A stretch of DNA of 64,000 nucleotides. Origin: Sphingomonas sp. Root720. GTDB lineage: Bacteria; Pseudomonadota; Alphaproteobacteria; Sphingomonadales; Sphingomonadaceae. Where the stretch lies: NCBI RefSeq assembly GCF_001428605.1, contig NZ_LMID01000001.1, positions 999,372 through 1,063,371 of the forward strand, given 5' to 3'. The position numbers and the translations under genes are program-made. This document shows positions 53,187 through 62,357 of the stretch, one piece after another (position 1 is the stretch's first letter; the number at the start of each line of letters is the position of its first letter). A model generated the notes under the pieces. That model saw only the letters and a program-made list of their open reading frames with translations. It was not told where the DNA came from and did no database searches.

Positions 53187-54419
53187 TCAGCGCGCGAACG
53201 CCGCCACCAGCTCGGTATGGGTCGACCAGCGGAACTGACCCACCGGCCTTATCCGCTCCAGCCTCCAGCCCCCTTCCACCAGCGTCCTGGCATCGCGCGC
53301 GAAGGTGGATGGGTTGCAGGAGACATAGGCGATGCGTCGCACCTTCGTAGCGGCGGCGAGCGCCACCATCTGTTCCCTGGCGCCGGCGCGGGGCGGATCG
53401 AGCACGACCGCGTCGAAGCGATCGAGTTCCTCGGCCGACAGCGCCCGACGGAACAGGTCGCGATGGTCGACGCCGATCATGCGCTGGCCGCGGTCGGCCG
53501 CCGCCTTCAGCCCCAGCACCGCATCGCGCGCGCCTTCTGCGGCATAGACGCGCCGCGTCCTTGCCAGCGGCAGCGTGAAGGTGCCGAGCCCCGCAAAGAG
53601 ATCCGCGACGATCTTTGCATCGCCGACGATCGCCTCGACCTCGGCGAGCAACGCCGCCTCGCCCTCGGCGGTCGCCTGCAGGAAGCCGCCCGCAGGAAAG
53701 GGTACCGCCACGCCGCCCAGCGTCACCGTCGCGGGCTCGGGCTCCCAGCGCGGCTGCGGACCGTAGCCGTCGTCGACCGACAGTCGGGCGAGGCCGTGCG
53801 CCTGTGCGAAATCGTTGAGCCCCTCGATCGCCGCCAGCCCCTCGACCTCGACCTTCTCGAGCAGCAGGTCGACGCCCTGGTCGACCAGGGTCATCTGCAC
53901 CCCCGCCGCACGCCGGTCGCGCAGCAGCGGGTGAAGCAGGCCGCGCAGCGGAACGACCAGCGCGAACAGTCTCGGATGCAGCACCGCGCACATCCTGATG
54001 TCGACGATATGGTGGCTCTGCTCCTCGTTGAAGCCGAGCAGCATCCGCTTGCCCTGCCGTTCGGCGCGCAACGACGCGCGACGCCGGGTTTCGGGGGCCG
54101 AGAGGATAGCGGGCGCGAGCGGCGGGACCTCGACTTTCTGCTGGGTCAGCGCGCCGCTGATCCGCTGGGCGAGGAAATCGGCATAGGAGGCGTCGTCGAT
54201 CTGCTGCAACTGGCAACCGCCGCATTTGGGGAAATGGCGGCATGGCGGCTCGACATGGTGCGGCCCCCATTTCAGCGACCCGTCGAGCGCCAGCAGGTCG
54301 CCCGGCGCCGACAAGGGCGAATGGCGGCCATCGGCGGTGATCCCCTCGCCGCGCGCGGCGATGCGGACGATCGGTTCCCAGTCCTTCGGGGCGACATCAC
54401 TCGGATTGGCGTCGTTCAC
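53187..54419 (-). CDS. TrmA/RlmD-type RNA (uracil-5-)-methyltransferase
   Basis: 410 residues from GTG 54419 with GGGAG upstream. Four cluster cysteines are in CRHFPKCGGC and in a later MCAV segment (4Fe-4S as in RlmD). Motif I is VADLFAGLGTFTLPLA. The catalytic Cys is in YVSCNPSTFARD and VVLDPPRAGAREQM precedes it. It methylates uracil-5 in rRNA or tRNA; 23S U1939 (RlmD) is the likeliest target. The N-terminus has only a reduced TRAM-like region. The GTG overlaps the stop of the nnr gene (GTGA). Confidence 0.9.
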   Translation of the reverse strand: MNDANPSDVAPKDWEPIVRIAARGEGITADGRHSPLSAPGDLLALDGSLKWGPHHVEPPCRHFPKCGGCQLQQIDDASYADFLAQRISGALTQQKVEVPPLAPAILSAPETRRRASLRAERQGKRMLLGFNEEQSHHIVDIRMCAVLHPRLFALVVPLRGLLHPLLRDRRAAGVQMTLVDQGVDLLLEKVEVEGLAAIEGLNDFAQAHGLARLSVDDGYGPQPRWEPEPATVTLGGVAVPFPAGGFLQATAEGEAALLAEVEAIVGDAKIVADLFAGLGTFTLPLARTRRVYAAEGARDAVLGLKAAADRGQRMIGVDHRDLFRRALSAEELDRFDAVVLDPPRAGAREQMVALAAATKVRRIAYVSCNPSTFARDARTLVEGGWRLERIRPVGQFRWSTHTELVAAFAR

Positions 54420-55783
54420 AGGCACTCTCCCAGCGCCTGGGGAAGGTGCGCGATCAAGTCGTCGGCGATCAGCCCGACCCCCGCCAGCTCGGCGGCGCGG
54501 CCATGCAGCCACACCGCAGCGCAGGCCGCCGCAAACGGATCGAGCCCGCGCGCCCGGTTCGCGGCGACCAGCCCGGCGAGGACGTCGCCCGTCCCCGCGC
54601 TGGCGAGCCAGCCCGGCGCGGGCGCGGCGATCGCGGCGCGGCCGTCTGGCGCCGCCACCACCGTGTCGGGGCCCTTGAGGACGACCACCGCCTGTGCCCG
54701 CTCCGCCGCGACACGGGCGCGATCGACGCGATTGCCGGGCAGCGTGCCGAACAGCTTCGCGAACTCGCCGTCGTGGGGGGTGAGGATGGGCGTACCGTGC
54801 AGCGGTCCGGTCCCGGCCAGCAGCACCAGCGCATCGGCGTCGAGCACCAGCCGCTTGCCCGATGCCAGCGCGATGTCGAGCAGCGCGCGGGCCGCGGCAT
54901 CGCGGCCGAGGCCCGGACCGACCAGCGCCGTGCCGACCCGGTCGTCGGCGAGGATGTCGGCCAGCGGCGCATCCCGCCATACGATCGCGGCCGGGCCGCC
55001 CCGTCCGCGCCCGGCGAGCGTCACATAGCCCGCCCCTCCGCGCTGCGCCGCCATTGCGGACAGCAGCGCCGCGCCCGGCATCGCGCCTTCGGCGACGACG
55101 ACATGACCGCGGGTATATTTGTGATCGGTGGGGCCCGGCGCGGGAAGATGCGGACGGGCGATCTCGGCGAGCCTCGAGGTGCCGGCTATGCCGATGTCGC
55201 CGACCACCAGCCGGCCCATCAGCGCTGCGGCGGGCTGCAGCCGGTGCGCGGGCTTGAGCATCGCGAGCGCCACGGTCATGTCATAGGCGATGCCGGGGCC
55301 GAGCAGCGCGCCGTCGTCGGTTCCCACCCCACTTGGCAGGTCGACCGCGATCCGCAGCCGCGCACCCTCCGCCAGCCGTTCGAGCGGCCCGGCGATCGGC
55401 GGATCGAGCGGCCTCGCGAGGCCGGTGCCGAACAGCGCGTCGATCAGCAGCGGCGCGGCCGCGGCTTCGGCCAGCGCCTCTACCGGCCCGTCCCAGCGGC
55501 CGCGCATCGCGCGGGCCGCAGCGGTCTTCGGCTCTCCGCTCGCGGCGACGCGGACCTTGAGCCCGCGCGCCTTCAGCAGCCGCGCGACGACATAGCCGTC
55601 GCCGCCGTTGTTGCCCGGCCCGCATAGCACCAGGGTCGGCACCCTGCCGGCATAGCGCCACGCCGCCTCGGCCACTGCGGCGCCGGCGCTTTCCATCGCC
55701 TGCTCCACGGTGACGCCGGTGGCGAACACCGCCGCCTCGGCGGCGCGCGTCTCGGCGGCGGTCAGGATCGGCCGGCCGGTCAT
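54416..55783 (-). CDS. nnr: Bifunctional NAD(P)H-hydrate epimerase/dehydratase
   Basis: 455 residues. It repairs damaged NADHX/NADPHX. The N-terminal epimerase domain has VPTLVLCGPGNNGGDGYVVAR and ALFGTGLARPLD. The C-terminal ADP-dependent dehydratase has HKYTRGHVVVAEGAMPGAA, VGPGLGRDAAARALL, LDADALVLLAG, LTPHDGEFAKLFG and GTGDVLAGLVAANRARG. It overlaps genes on both sides by four bases, in a lipoprotein-nnr-methyltransferase operon. Confidence 0.95.
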   Translation of the reverse strand: MTGRPILTAAETRAAEAAVFATGVTVEQAMESAGAAVAEAAWRYAGRVPTLVLCGPGNNGGDGYVVARLLKARGLKVRVAASGEPKTAAARAMRGRWDGPVEALAEAAAAPLLIDALFGTGLARPLDPPIAGPLERLAEGARLRIAVDLPSGVGTDDGALLGPGIAYDMTVALAMLKPAHRLQPAAALMGRLVVGDIGIAGTSRLAEIARPHLPAPGPTDHKYTRGHVVVAEGAMPGAALLSAMAAQRGGAGYVTLAGRGRGGPAAIVWRDAPLADILADDRVGTALVGPGLGRDAAARALLDIALASGKRLVLDADALVLLAGTGPLHGTPILTPHDGEFAKLFGTLPGNRVDRARVAAERAQAVVVLKGPDTVVAAPDGRAAIAAPAPGWLASAGTGDVLAGLVAANRARGLDPFAAACAAVWLHGRAAELAGVGLIADDLIAHLPQALGECL

Positions 55784-56166
55784 GCCGCCACCTTCGCGGG
55801 CAGGCGATAGACCATATCGCCCGCGCTCACATCGATATGGCCGGCGCCCGCCGGACGCACCCCGACCGGCTCGGCACCGTCGGCGGCGATCACCCCGCGG
55901 CCGTCCTTCACGATCAGGAGGCGGCGGAAGCCGCCGTCGGGCGCTCGCGCCACGAGCACCGGGCCTTCGGGGCTGTCGATCCGTTCCACCGTGCAGATAC
56001 GCTCGAAAGCCTTCGCGTCGGCGAGGCGGCAGTCGATCGGCTGGCTGCCGGGAATCGCATCGTCGGCCGAACCGCAGGCGGCAAGCAGCAGGACGAACGC
56101 AAGGCCACTGCTCCGACCAAGCGACTGCCCCGACCGATAACCGTCATGCTGAACGCATTTCAGCAT
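55780..56166 (-). CDS. Small predicted lipoprotein, unknown function
   Basis: 128 residues. The lipobox LLLAAC (Cys31) follows a hydrophobic stretch GLAFVLL. The mature part has PIDCRLADAKAFERICTVER and repeated short beta-like segments. The only in-frame start is ATG 56166, which lies in a REP-like palindrome, so residues 1-9 (MLKCVQHDG) are repeat-derived. It is possible that the true start is a non-standard codon downstream. It is the first gene of the nnr operon by overlap. Confidence 0.6.
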   Translation of the reverse strand: MLKCVQHDGYRSGQSLGRSSGLAFVLLLAACGSADDAIPGSQPIDCRLADAKAFERICTVERIDSPEGPVLVARAPDGGFRRLLIVKDGRGVIAADGAEPVGVRPAGAGHIDVSAGDMVYRLPAKVAA

Positions 56167-56235
56167 CCACCCATCATCCTCACAGCCATGCCTTGTGGCG
56201 CGATGGACCCTGAAACATGTTCAGGATGACGAGCT
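56140..56235. repeat. REP-like inverted pair overlapping a gene start
   Basis: CCGTCATGCTGAACGCATTTC then AGCATCC on the left, and GGACCCTGAAACATGTTCAGG then ATGACGAG on the right. Both carry TGAA...TTCA stems and inverted GTCAT/ATGAC edges. The left copy contains the start codon of the lipoprotein gene on the minus strand. Confidence 0.7.
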
Positions 56236-56248
56236 TTCCACATCATCG

Positions 56249-57226
56249 TCACCAACGTCCGCCGTCCCGGCGGTGCCTAGGCGCAGGGGATGGCGGAGGC
56301 AAGAGCGGCGCTGCCCCTCCCGTCTCGGCTCGATCCCGGAACGCGACATCGAAGAAAGCCGCCAGGGTCGCGCTGTCGTCCCCTTCGCGCCACGCCAACC
56401 CGGTTTCCAGCTCGGGCGCGTCTTTTGCGAGCGGGAGATAGCGCACCCCCGTCCGCGCCAGGTGCCGCAGCGACGCAGGCACCAGCGCCATGCCGAGCCC
56501 GGCGGAGACGAGGCTGATGATCGTCTGCATCTGGATGGCTTGCTGGCGGATCGAGGGCTGGTGCCCCCTCGACCGGTAGAAACCCATGACGAGATCGTGG
56601 AAATCGGGCGAGACCCGCCGCGGAAAGATGATCAACGGCTGCGCCATCCAGTCATCGTCGCGGAGCGATCCGTCGGCAATGGGCAGTCGCCCGTCCTCTA
56701 CCCAGGCTTCGGGCACCGCCGCCACGAGCGGCTCCTTCAGGAGCGGGCGATAGGCCAGCGCCGGGAGCAAGGCCGCCCGCGTCGAGATCAGGATTCCGGC
56801 GTTGATCCGGCCGCTCAGCAGATCCTCGACCTGAACGTCGCTCGTCGCCTCGACCAGCTCGAGCTCGACGTCCGGGAAGGCCGAGGAATAGCGCGCGACC
56901 AGCGCCGGAAGGATATTATAGTCGGCATAGCTGACGAAGGCGAGCGACAGCCGCCCCGCCGCCCCCGTCCGCAACCGCTCGGCGACGGCGGGCAGTTCCG
57001 CGACGGCTTCGACCGCGGGCCGGACATGCTCCAGCCACTGCCGGCCGAACGCGGTCAGGGCGACGCTGCGCTTCGAGCGGACGAACAGGTCGGCGCCGAG
57101 CGTCCTTTCCAACGCCATGATCGACTGGCTGAGCGGCGGCTGGGTCATCCCCAGCCGCTCGGCCGCCCGCCCGAAGTGCAGCGTATCGGCGACGGCGAGA
57201 AAGTGGCGCAGCTGGCGCAGGTCCAT
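56249..57226 (-). CDS. LysR-family transcriptional regulator
   Basis: 325 residues. The N-terminal winged helix is MDLRQLRHFLAVADTLHFGR then AAERLGMTQPPLSQSIMALER. The effector domain starts at about 90 (RLSLAFVSYADYNILPALV). It is divergent from ilvD with 111 nt between them, so it probably controls ilvD or itself. The C-terminus is extended and Pro/Arg-rich, which may be read-through of the repeat-bearing region. The effector is unknown. Confidence 0.93.
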   Translation of the reverse strand: MDLRQLRHFLAVADTLHFGRAAERLGMTQPPLSQSIMALERTLGADLFVRSKRSVALTAFGRQWLEHVRPAVEAVAELPAVAERLRTGAAGRLSLAFVSYADYNILPALVARYSSAFPDVELELVEATSDVQVEDLLSGRINAGILISTRAALLPALAYRPLLKEPLVAAVPEAWVEDGRLPIADGSLRDDDWMAQPLIIFPRRVSPDFHDLVMGFYRSRGHQPSIRQQAIQMQTIISLVSAGLGMALVPASLRHLARTGVRYLPLAKDAPELETGLAWREGDDSATLAAFFDVAFRDRAETGGAAPLLPPPSPAPRHRRDGGRW

Positions 57227-57230
57227 TGTC

Positions 57231-57246
57231 TATACATATGATATGC
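57231..57246. promoter_or_regulatory. Candidate LysR operator between regulator and ilvD
   Basis: TATACATATGATATGC lies 5-20 nt upstream of the LysR start, with imperfect dyad CATATG/ATATG and the T-N11-A layout common to LysR sites. AT-rich in a GC-rich gap. Confidence 0.35.
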
Positions 57247-57337
57247 GACTTTATCGCGCCACAACAATATATTTCCCGACCTTTTCAGAAAGGCGTAAGG
57301 CAGCTGCCGAACCCCAGACCGATTTCGAGGACGCGCA

Positions 57338-59191
57338 ATGCCCCATTATCGCTCACGCACCAGCACCCATGGCCGCAACATGGCGGGCGCCCGCGGCCTG
57401 TGGCGCGCCACCGGCATGACCGACGAGGATTTCGGCAAGCCGATCATCGCCATCGCCAACAGCTTCACCCAGTTCGTGCCCGGCCATGTCCACCTGAAGG
57501 ACCTCGGCCAGTTGGTCGCGCGGGAGATCGAGGCGGCGGGCGGCGTCGCCAAGGAGTTCAACACCATCGCGGTCGACGACGGCATCGCGATGGGCCATGA
57601 CGGCATGCTCTATTCGCTGCCCAGCCGCGACCTGATCGCCGACAGCGTCGAATATATGGTCAACGCGCACTGCGCCGATGCCATCGTCTGCATTTCGAAC
57701 TGCGACAAGATCACGCCCGGCATGCTGATGGCGGCGATGCGGCTGAACATCCCGGTGATCTTCGTGTCGGGCGGGCCGATGGAGGCCGGCAAGGCCGATA
57801 TCCGCGGCCAGACGGTCGCGCTCGACCTCGTCGACGCGATGGTCGTCGCGGCCGACGACAAATATACCGACGAGGAAGTGAAGGTGATCGAGCGGTCGGC
57901 CTGCCCGACCTGCGGCTCCTGCTCGGGCATGTTCACCGCCAACAGCATGAACTGCCTGACCGAGGCGCTGGGCCTTTCGCTGCCCGGCAACGGATCGGTG
58001 CTCGCCACCCATGCCGACCGCGAGAAGCTGTTCCGCGAGGCGGGGCACACCATCGTCGACCTGTGCAAGCGCTGGTACGAGCAGGACGACGCCCGCGCCC
58101 TGCCGCGCACCATCGCCAGCTTCGCGGCATTCGAAAATGCGATGAGCCTCGATATCGCCATGGGCGGGTCGACCAACACCGTGCTCCACCTGCTCGCCGC
58201 CGCGCATGAGGGCGAGGTGCCGTTCACCATGGCCGACATCGACCGGCTGTCGCGCCGCGTCCCCTGCCTCTGCAAGGTCGCCCCGGCCAAGCAGGACGTG
58301 CACATGGAGGACGTCCACCGCGCCGGCGGCATCATGGCGATCCTGGGCCAGCTCGACGCAGCCGGGCTGATCGACACGTCCCTGCCCACCGTCCATTCGC
58401 CGACCCTGGGCGACGCGCTCGACCGCTGGGACATCAGCCGCACCGAGAGCGAGAGCGTGCGCGAGTTCTTCAAGGCCGCGCCCGGCGGCGTGCGCACCAC
58501 GGTCGCGTTCAGCACCAGCAACCGCTGGAAGGACCTCGATCTCGACCGCGACGCGGGCGTGATCCGCAGCGCCGCGAACCCCTTCTCGAAGGACGGCGGC
58601 CTCGCCGTGCTGTTCGGCAATCTCGCGCCCGAGGGCTGCATCGTGAAGACCGCCGGCGTCGACGACAGCATCCTGACCTTCCACGGCACCGCGCGCGTCT
58701 ACGAAAGCCAGGACGCGGCCGTCGCGGGCATCCTCGGCAAAGAGGTGAAGGAGGGCGACGTCGTCGTCATTCGCTATGAAGGGCCGAAGGGCGGGCCGGG
58801 CATGCAGGAGATGCTCTATCCGACCAGCTATCTGAAATCGAAGGGCCTCGGCAAGGCCTGCGCGCTGATCACCGACGGGCGTTTTTCGGGCGGCACTTCC
58901 GGCCTGTCGATCGGCCATGTCTCGCCCGAAGCGGCCGAGGGCGGCCTGATCGCGCTGGTCGCCACCGGCGATCCGATCGTGATCGACATCCCGAACCGCG
59001 TGATCAGGCTCGACGTCGACGATGCGACGATCGCCGCCCGCCACGGCGAGATGGTCGAGCGCGGCAAGAAGGCATGGAAGCCCTTCGGCCGCAAGCGCGC
59101 CGTCTCCCCGGCATTGCGCGCCTATGCGGCGCTCACCACCAACGCGGCGCGCGGCGCGGTGCGCGACGTGAGCCAGGTCGAGAAGGACTGA
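57338..59191 (+). CDS. ilvD: Dihydroxy-acid dehydratase
   Basis: 617 residues. It dehydrates 2,3-dihydroxy-isovalerate and the methylvalerate analogue in valine, isoleucine and leucine synthesis. [17 protein letters not shown] opens the protein. Fe-S ligands lie in [16 protein letters not shown] and [20 protein letters not shown]. The C-terminal [28 protein letters not shown] is diagnostic. GAGGA precedes the ATG. Likely regulated by the divergent LysR protein. Confidence 0.97.
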   Translation: MPHYRSRTSTHGRNMAGARGLWRATGMTDEDFGKPIIAIANSFTQFVPGHVHLKDLGQLVAREIEAAGGVAKEFNTIAVDDGIAMGHDGMLYSLPSRDLIADSVEYMVNAHCADAIVCISNCDKITPGMLMAAMRLNIPVIFVSGGPMEAGKADIRGQTVALDLVDAMVVAADDKYTDEEVKVIERSACPTCGSCSGMFTANSMNCLTEALGLSLPGNGSVLATHADREKLFREAGHTIVDLCKRWYEQDDARALPRTIASFAAFENAMSLDIAMGGSTNTVLHLLAAAHEGEVPFTMADIDRLSRRVPCLCKVAPAKQDVHMEDVHRAGGIMAILGQLDAAGLIDTSLPTVHSPTLGDALDRWDISRTESESVREFFKAAPGGVRTTVAFSTSNRWKDLDLDRDAGVIRSAANPFSKDGGLAVLFGNLAPEGCIVKTAGVDDSILTFHGTARVYESQDAAVAGILGKEVKEGDVVVIRYEGPKGGPGMQEMLYPTSYLKSKGLGKACALITDGRFSGGTSGLSIGHVSPEAAEGGLIALVATGDPIVIDIPNRVIRLDVDDATIAARHGEMVERGKKAWKPFGRKRAVSPALRAYAALTTNAARGAVRDVSQVEKD

Positions 59192-59199
59192 AGGCTATT

Positions 59200-59222
59200 G
59201 CGGGCCCCGAAAGGGGGCCCGC
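59200..59222 (+). terminator. GC hairpin after ilvD
   Basis: GCGGGCCCC pairs with GGGGCCCGC around GAAAG. There is no T-run, so termination may be rho-assisted. It sits between convergent ilvD and the RTX gene. Confidence 0.5.
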
Positions 59223-59254
59223 AGCCGACCGGGACGGGCCGGAATGGTTGCCCG

Positions 59255-60820
59255 TCAGACGAAGTCCGACGTGTCGATCAGGCTCGGGTCCGCAAGACCA
59301 TCGAGCCGGATCGCCTCCATCTGCGACTGTGCCTCGTAGAAGACGAAGACATCCTGACCGACGCGGAGAGCCGCAACGCCCGCGGCGTCTCCCAGCGGTT
59401 GGAGCATCTGTCCGGCCGCCGTCGCGGCCGAAGCGAGATCGGCAAAGGCCTGTCCCTGCAGGACGGTGCCCGGAACGCCGATGCCGAGACGAATATGGTC
59501 CGTGCCATTGGCGAAGTCGCTGATCGTATCGGTCGCCCCCGCGCCCGCCGATGAGAAGGTCGCGTCGCCCTTGGCAAAGGAGAAGATGTCGGCGTCTCCC
59601 CCGCCGGTGAGCGTGTCGACACCGGTTCCGCCCCACATCACGTCCGCGCCGAGGTCGCCCAGCAGCACGTCGTCGCCGTCGCTGCCGCGCATGGTGTCGG
59701 CGCCCTGGCCGCCGCGGACGAAGTCGTTGCCGTCGTCGGCATCGATCCGGTCGTCGCCGCGGTTGCCGTTGATCGTATCGTTGCCGGCGCCGCCGGTGAT
59801 CTTGTCGTCGTCGGCACCGCCGTTGACCCGGTCGGAGCCGTCTCCGCCGTCGAGCGTGTCGTTGCCGGCATTGCCCTGGACATAGTCGCTTCCGGCGCCG
59901 GCGCTGATCTGGTCGCCGGCATCGTTCCCGCCACTGTCCGACTGGCCATAGAGATGGTCGTTGCCGGCGTTGCCGATCAGCGTGTCCGCCCCGTCGCCGC
60001 CGGTCAGGACGTCATGGTCGTCGCGGCCTATCAGGTAATCCGCACCCGCGCCGCCATCCAGCGTGCCGTTGCCCGCGCCACCGTCGAGCAGGTCGTTCCC
60101 CGCCCCGCCGATGAGCGTATCGTTGCCGGTCTCGCCCGTGAGGACATCGTCGCCGTCGCCACCGTCCCCCCAGTCGTCGCCGCCGCCGGACTCGATATGG
60201 TCGTCGCCGGCCCCGCCGATCAACGTGTCGCGGCCTCCTTCGGCATCGATTATGTCGTTGCCCTCATTGCCCTCGAGATAATTGTCGCCGTCGCCGCCAT
60301 CGACCGAATCGTCGCCGAGGCCGCCATAGACCCGGTCGTCGCCCCACTGGCCCTTGAGCCTGTCGTTGCCACCCTCGCCATAGATGATGTCGTTGCCGTT
60401 GCCTCCCGATACCGCTTCGGTGGTGAGGAGGCCCGTCGCCGGATCGATTTCGTTGGTGAAGCCGTCGTCGCCGTCGCCGGCATAGATGACGTCGTCGCCG
60501 TCGCCGCTGTCGAGATAATCGCGGCCGCCGCCGCCGAACAGGCTGTCGTTGCCGGCGCCGCCGATCAGCTTGTCGTAACCGTCGCCGCCATCGATATAAT
60601 CGTCGTCCTTGCGGCCATCGAAGACATCGTTGCCCGCCCCGCCGACCATGCGATCATTGCCGTCGCCGCCATCGATCGTGTCGGCACCGTCCCCGCCGTC
60701 GATCGTGTCGGCGCCGGCGCCGCCCCTGATCAGGTCGTCGCCGGCCTCTCCATAGATCATGTCGTCGAGAATCGTGCCCAGAAGAGTTTCGGACAGCGCC
60801 GAACCGTTTAGAACCGCCAT
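59255..60820 (-). CDS. RTX-type calcium-binding repeat protein
   Basis: 521 residues from ATG 60820 (MAVLNGSALSETLLGTILDD). From about residue 20 to 400 it is made of glycine/aspartate nonapeptide repeats (GGxGxDxLx, such as GGAGNDVFDG, GGDGDDVLTG), the Ca-binding beta-roll. A C-terminal tail of about 100 residues (FADLASAATAAGQML...SLIDTSDFV) should carry the type I secretion signal. No enzymatic domain or signal peptide is present. Its transporter is not nearby. The promoter region is unusually AT-rich. Confidence 0.9.
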   Translation of the reverse strand: MAVLNGSALSETLLGTILDDMIYGEAGDDLIRGGAGADTIDGGDGADTIDGGDGNDRMVGGAGNDVFDGRKDDDYIDGGDGYDKLIGGAGNDSLFGGGGRDYLDSGDGDDVIYAGDGDDGFTNEIDPATGLLTTEAVSGGNGNDIIYGEGGNDRLKGQWGDDRVYGGLGDDSVDGGDGDNYLEGNEGNDIIDAEGGRDTLIGGAGDDHIESGGGDDWGDGGDGDDVLTGETGNDTLIGGAGNDLLDGGAGNGTLDGGAGADYLIGRDDHDVLTGGDGADTLIGNAGNDHLYGQSDSGGNDAGDQISAGAGSDYVQGNAGNDTLDGGDGSDRVNGGADDDKITGGAGNDTINGNRGDDRIDADDGNDFVRGGQGADTMRGSDGDDVLLGDLGADVMWGGTGVDTLTGGGDADIFSFAKGDATFSSAGAGATDTISDFANGTDHIRLGIGVPGTVLQGQAFADLASAATAAGQMLQPLGDAAGVAALRVGQDVFVFYEAQSQMEAIRLDGLADPSLIDTSDFV

Positions 60821-61232
60821 GAACGTCCCTCGAAAATGAAGCTTCGGCGAATGCCGGCCGCCACCGGATCGGCGGCGTGATGGCAAGGCGCGTTTTTCAC
60901 GGCGACGTTAAGTAAAAAGCGGCAAGATGAGCACTTGATGCGATAATCCTCGCCCCATCCGGACAATACTCGCCGCTTGATCGGCCAATATATTACCGAC
61001 GGCAATACCGCCTCTATCTTTTACATTAATCCGGATAGTACATATGGACTAATCCTTAAATATTACGCCATCACCGCCGCGATTCCGGCCAGATTTTCTG
61101 CGGAGCATCCGGTTTTTTGATTCTCATAGAAAATTCATCACCGGATTCTGGATTGCGACTGGCCGACCTTCCTCTGCCCCTCTCCAGGCCGCTGCCGGCG
61201 GAACTCCGCCCGCCCACGACCGTAGTCGCGGC
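60821..61232. other. AT-rich divergent promoter region of RTX and EI24 genes
   Basis: 412 bases, markedly AT-richer than the rest, especially 60900-61140. It contains AATATATTACC, TTTTACATTAATCC and CATATGGACTAATCC, and an imperfect inversion CATCCGG...CCGGAT at about 61107-61147. No coding frame was found. The composition suggests a regulated promoter or DNA-binding (silencing) region. Confidence 0.6.
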
Positions 61233-61937
61233 ATGATCGGCATCTTCTTCCGCGCCCTCGGCGACCTCACGGACTCCCGCATCCTCGGCGTCCTGCTCCG
61301 GTCGCTGCTCGTCACCCTGCTGATCTTCGCCGTGTTGGGCGTCGGGCTCGGCTGGGCGCTGGCGGGGAGCGATCCCTGCGCGGCCTTCGGCGACATGGAA
61401 TGCCCGCTCAGCCCGGCCGAAGGCGGGATCGGGGCGATCGCCCTTACCCTGCTCGCCCTGTGGTTCCTGTTTCCCGCGGTCGCGCTCGGGGTGGTCTGCG
61501 CCTATGTCGAGCGGATCGCCGCCATCGTCGAGCAGCGCCATTATCCGCAGGCCGCCGCTCAGGCCAAGTCGATCGGAGCGGGCGCCGCCGTGGCGCTGGG
61601 CCTCCGATCGGCGGCGCGGGTACTGGTCTATAATCTGGTCGCCTTGCCCTTCTATGTCCTCCTGCTGTTCACCGGGATCGGGCCGCTGATCCTGTTCGTC
61701 GCCGTCAACGGCATGGCTTTCGGCCGCGACCTGGGCGAGATGGTCGCCGCACGGCATGGCGACCGCACGGAACGGCATGCCTGGCTGGGTGCGACGCGGG
61801 TCCAGCGCATGCTGATCGGCTCGATCGTGACGGCCCTGTTCCTGGTCCCCTTCGTCAACCTTGTCGCGCCGGTGCTGGGGGCGACGATGACGACGCATCT
61901 CTACCTGCGTTCGCAGCCGCGCCGCGGCGTCCGCTGA
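61233..61937 (+). CDS. EI24-domain membrane protein
   Basis: 234 residues with about five membrane segments. EI24/CysZ-type features include FFRALGDLTDSRILGVLLRSL at the N-terminus and NLVALPFYVLLLFTGIGPLILFVAVNGMAFGRDLGEMVAARH. The related CysZ is a sulfate permease, but the EI24-domain family is broader and no sulfur genes are near. No strong ribosome-binding site. Confidence 0.8.
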   Translation: MIGIFFRALGDLTDSRILGVLLRSLLVTLLIFAVLGVGLGWALAGSDPCAAFGDMECPLSPAEGGIGAIALTLLALWFLFPAVALGVVCAYVERIAAIVEQRHYPQAAAQAKSIGAGAAVALGLRSAARVLVYNLVALPFYVLLLFTGIGPLILFVAVNGMAFGRDLGEMVAARHGDRTERHAWLGATRVQRMLIGSIVTALFLVPFVNLVAPVLGATMTTHLYLRSQPRRGVR

Positions 61938-61996
61938 ACTAACTGGTGCGTCGGTGCGTTATCGGGTCAGTATCATGGTTGCGTAAGGAGGTTCGA

Positions 61997-62233
61997 ATGA
62001 ACCCGGACGACGTCTGCCGCTTGATGCGGCGCCGGGGGCTGCTCAGCAGCCTGAAGGCCACGCGGACGATCTTCGCGGAAGCGGGCGATTTCGTCCGGGC
62101 GACGAAGGTCGAGCTTGGTATCCAGATGCTGCTCGACCAGCGAGTCAGCGACAGAATGCTCGACCTGCTGGCCCAGAGCGCGGCCGTTGCGGCGCGCGAC
62201 GCGGCCGATGTGGCGATGGCGGAGCGCGACTGA
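61997..62233 (+). CDS. Small hypothetical protein (78 aa)
   Basis: 78 residues from ATG 61997, MNPDDVCRLMRRRGLLSSLKAT, with AAGGAGG eight bases upstream. It is helical and charged, ending in AVAARDAADVAMAERD. No known domain. It may be independent of the EI24 gene, 59 nt upstream. Confidence 0.65.
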   Translation: MNPDDVCRLMRRRGLLSSLKATRTIFAEAGDFVRATKVELGIQMLLDQRVSDRMLDLLAQSAAVAARDAADVAMAERD

Positions 62234-62357
62234 TCCCGCCCGCCGGCGGGTGCCCGGCTGCTCGCGGCTTCAAACCGGGTTGCGAAATCGCTAGGGATGG
62301 ATCGATCGGACCATCGCCCCGATCGTTTCTCCGCCGATTCAGGAAGGGCGCGCCGCC

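Noticed and set aside
59640-60790. Periodic repeats resembling a CRISPR array or minisatellite
   Set aside because: The period is that of Gly/Asp codons in RTX repeats; there are no constant repeats separated by unique spacers.
59954-60811. 285-residue Val/Ala/Ile repeat frame opposite the RTX gene
   Set aside because: Its regularity simply mirrors the RTX nonapeptide repeats on the coding strand.
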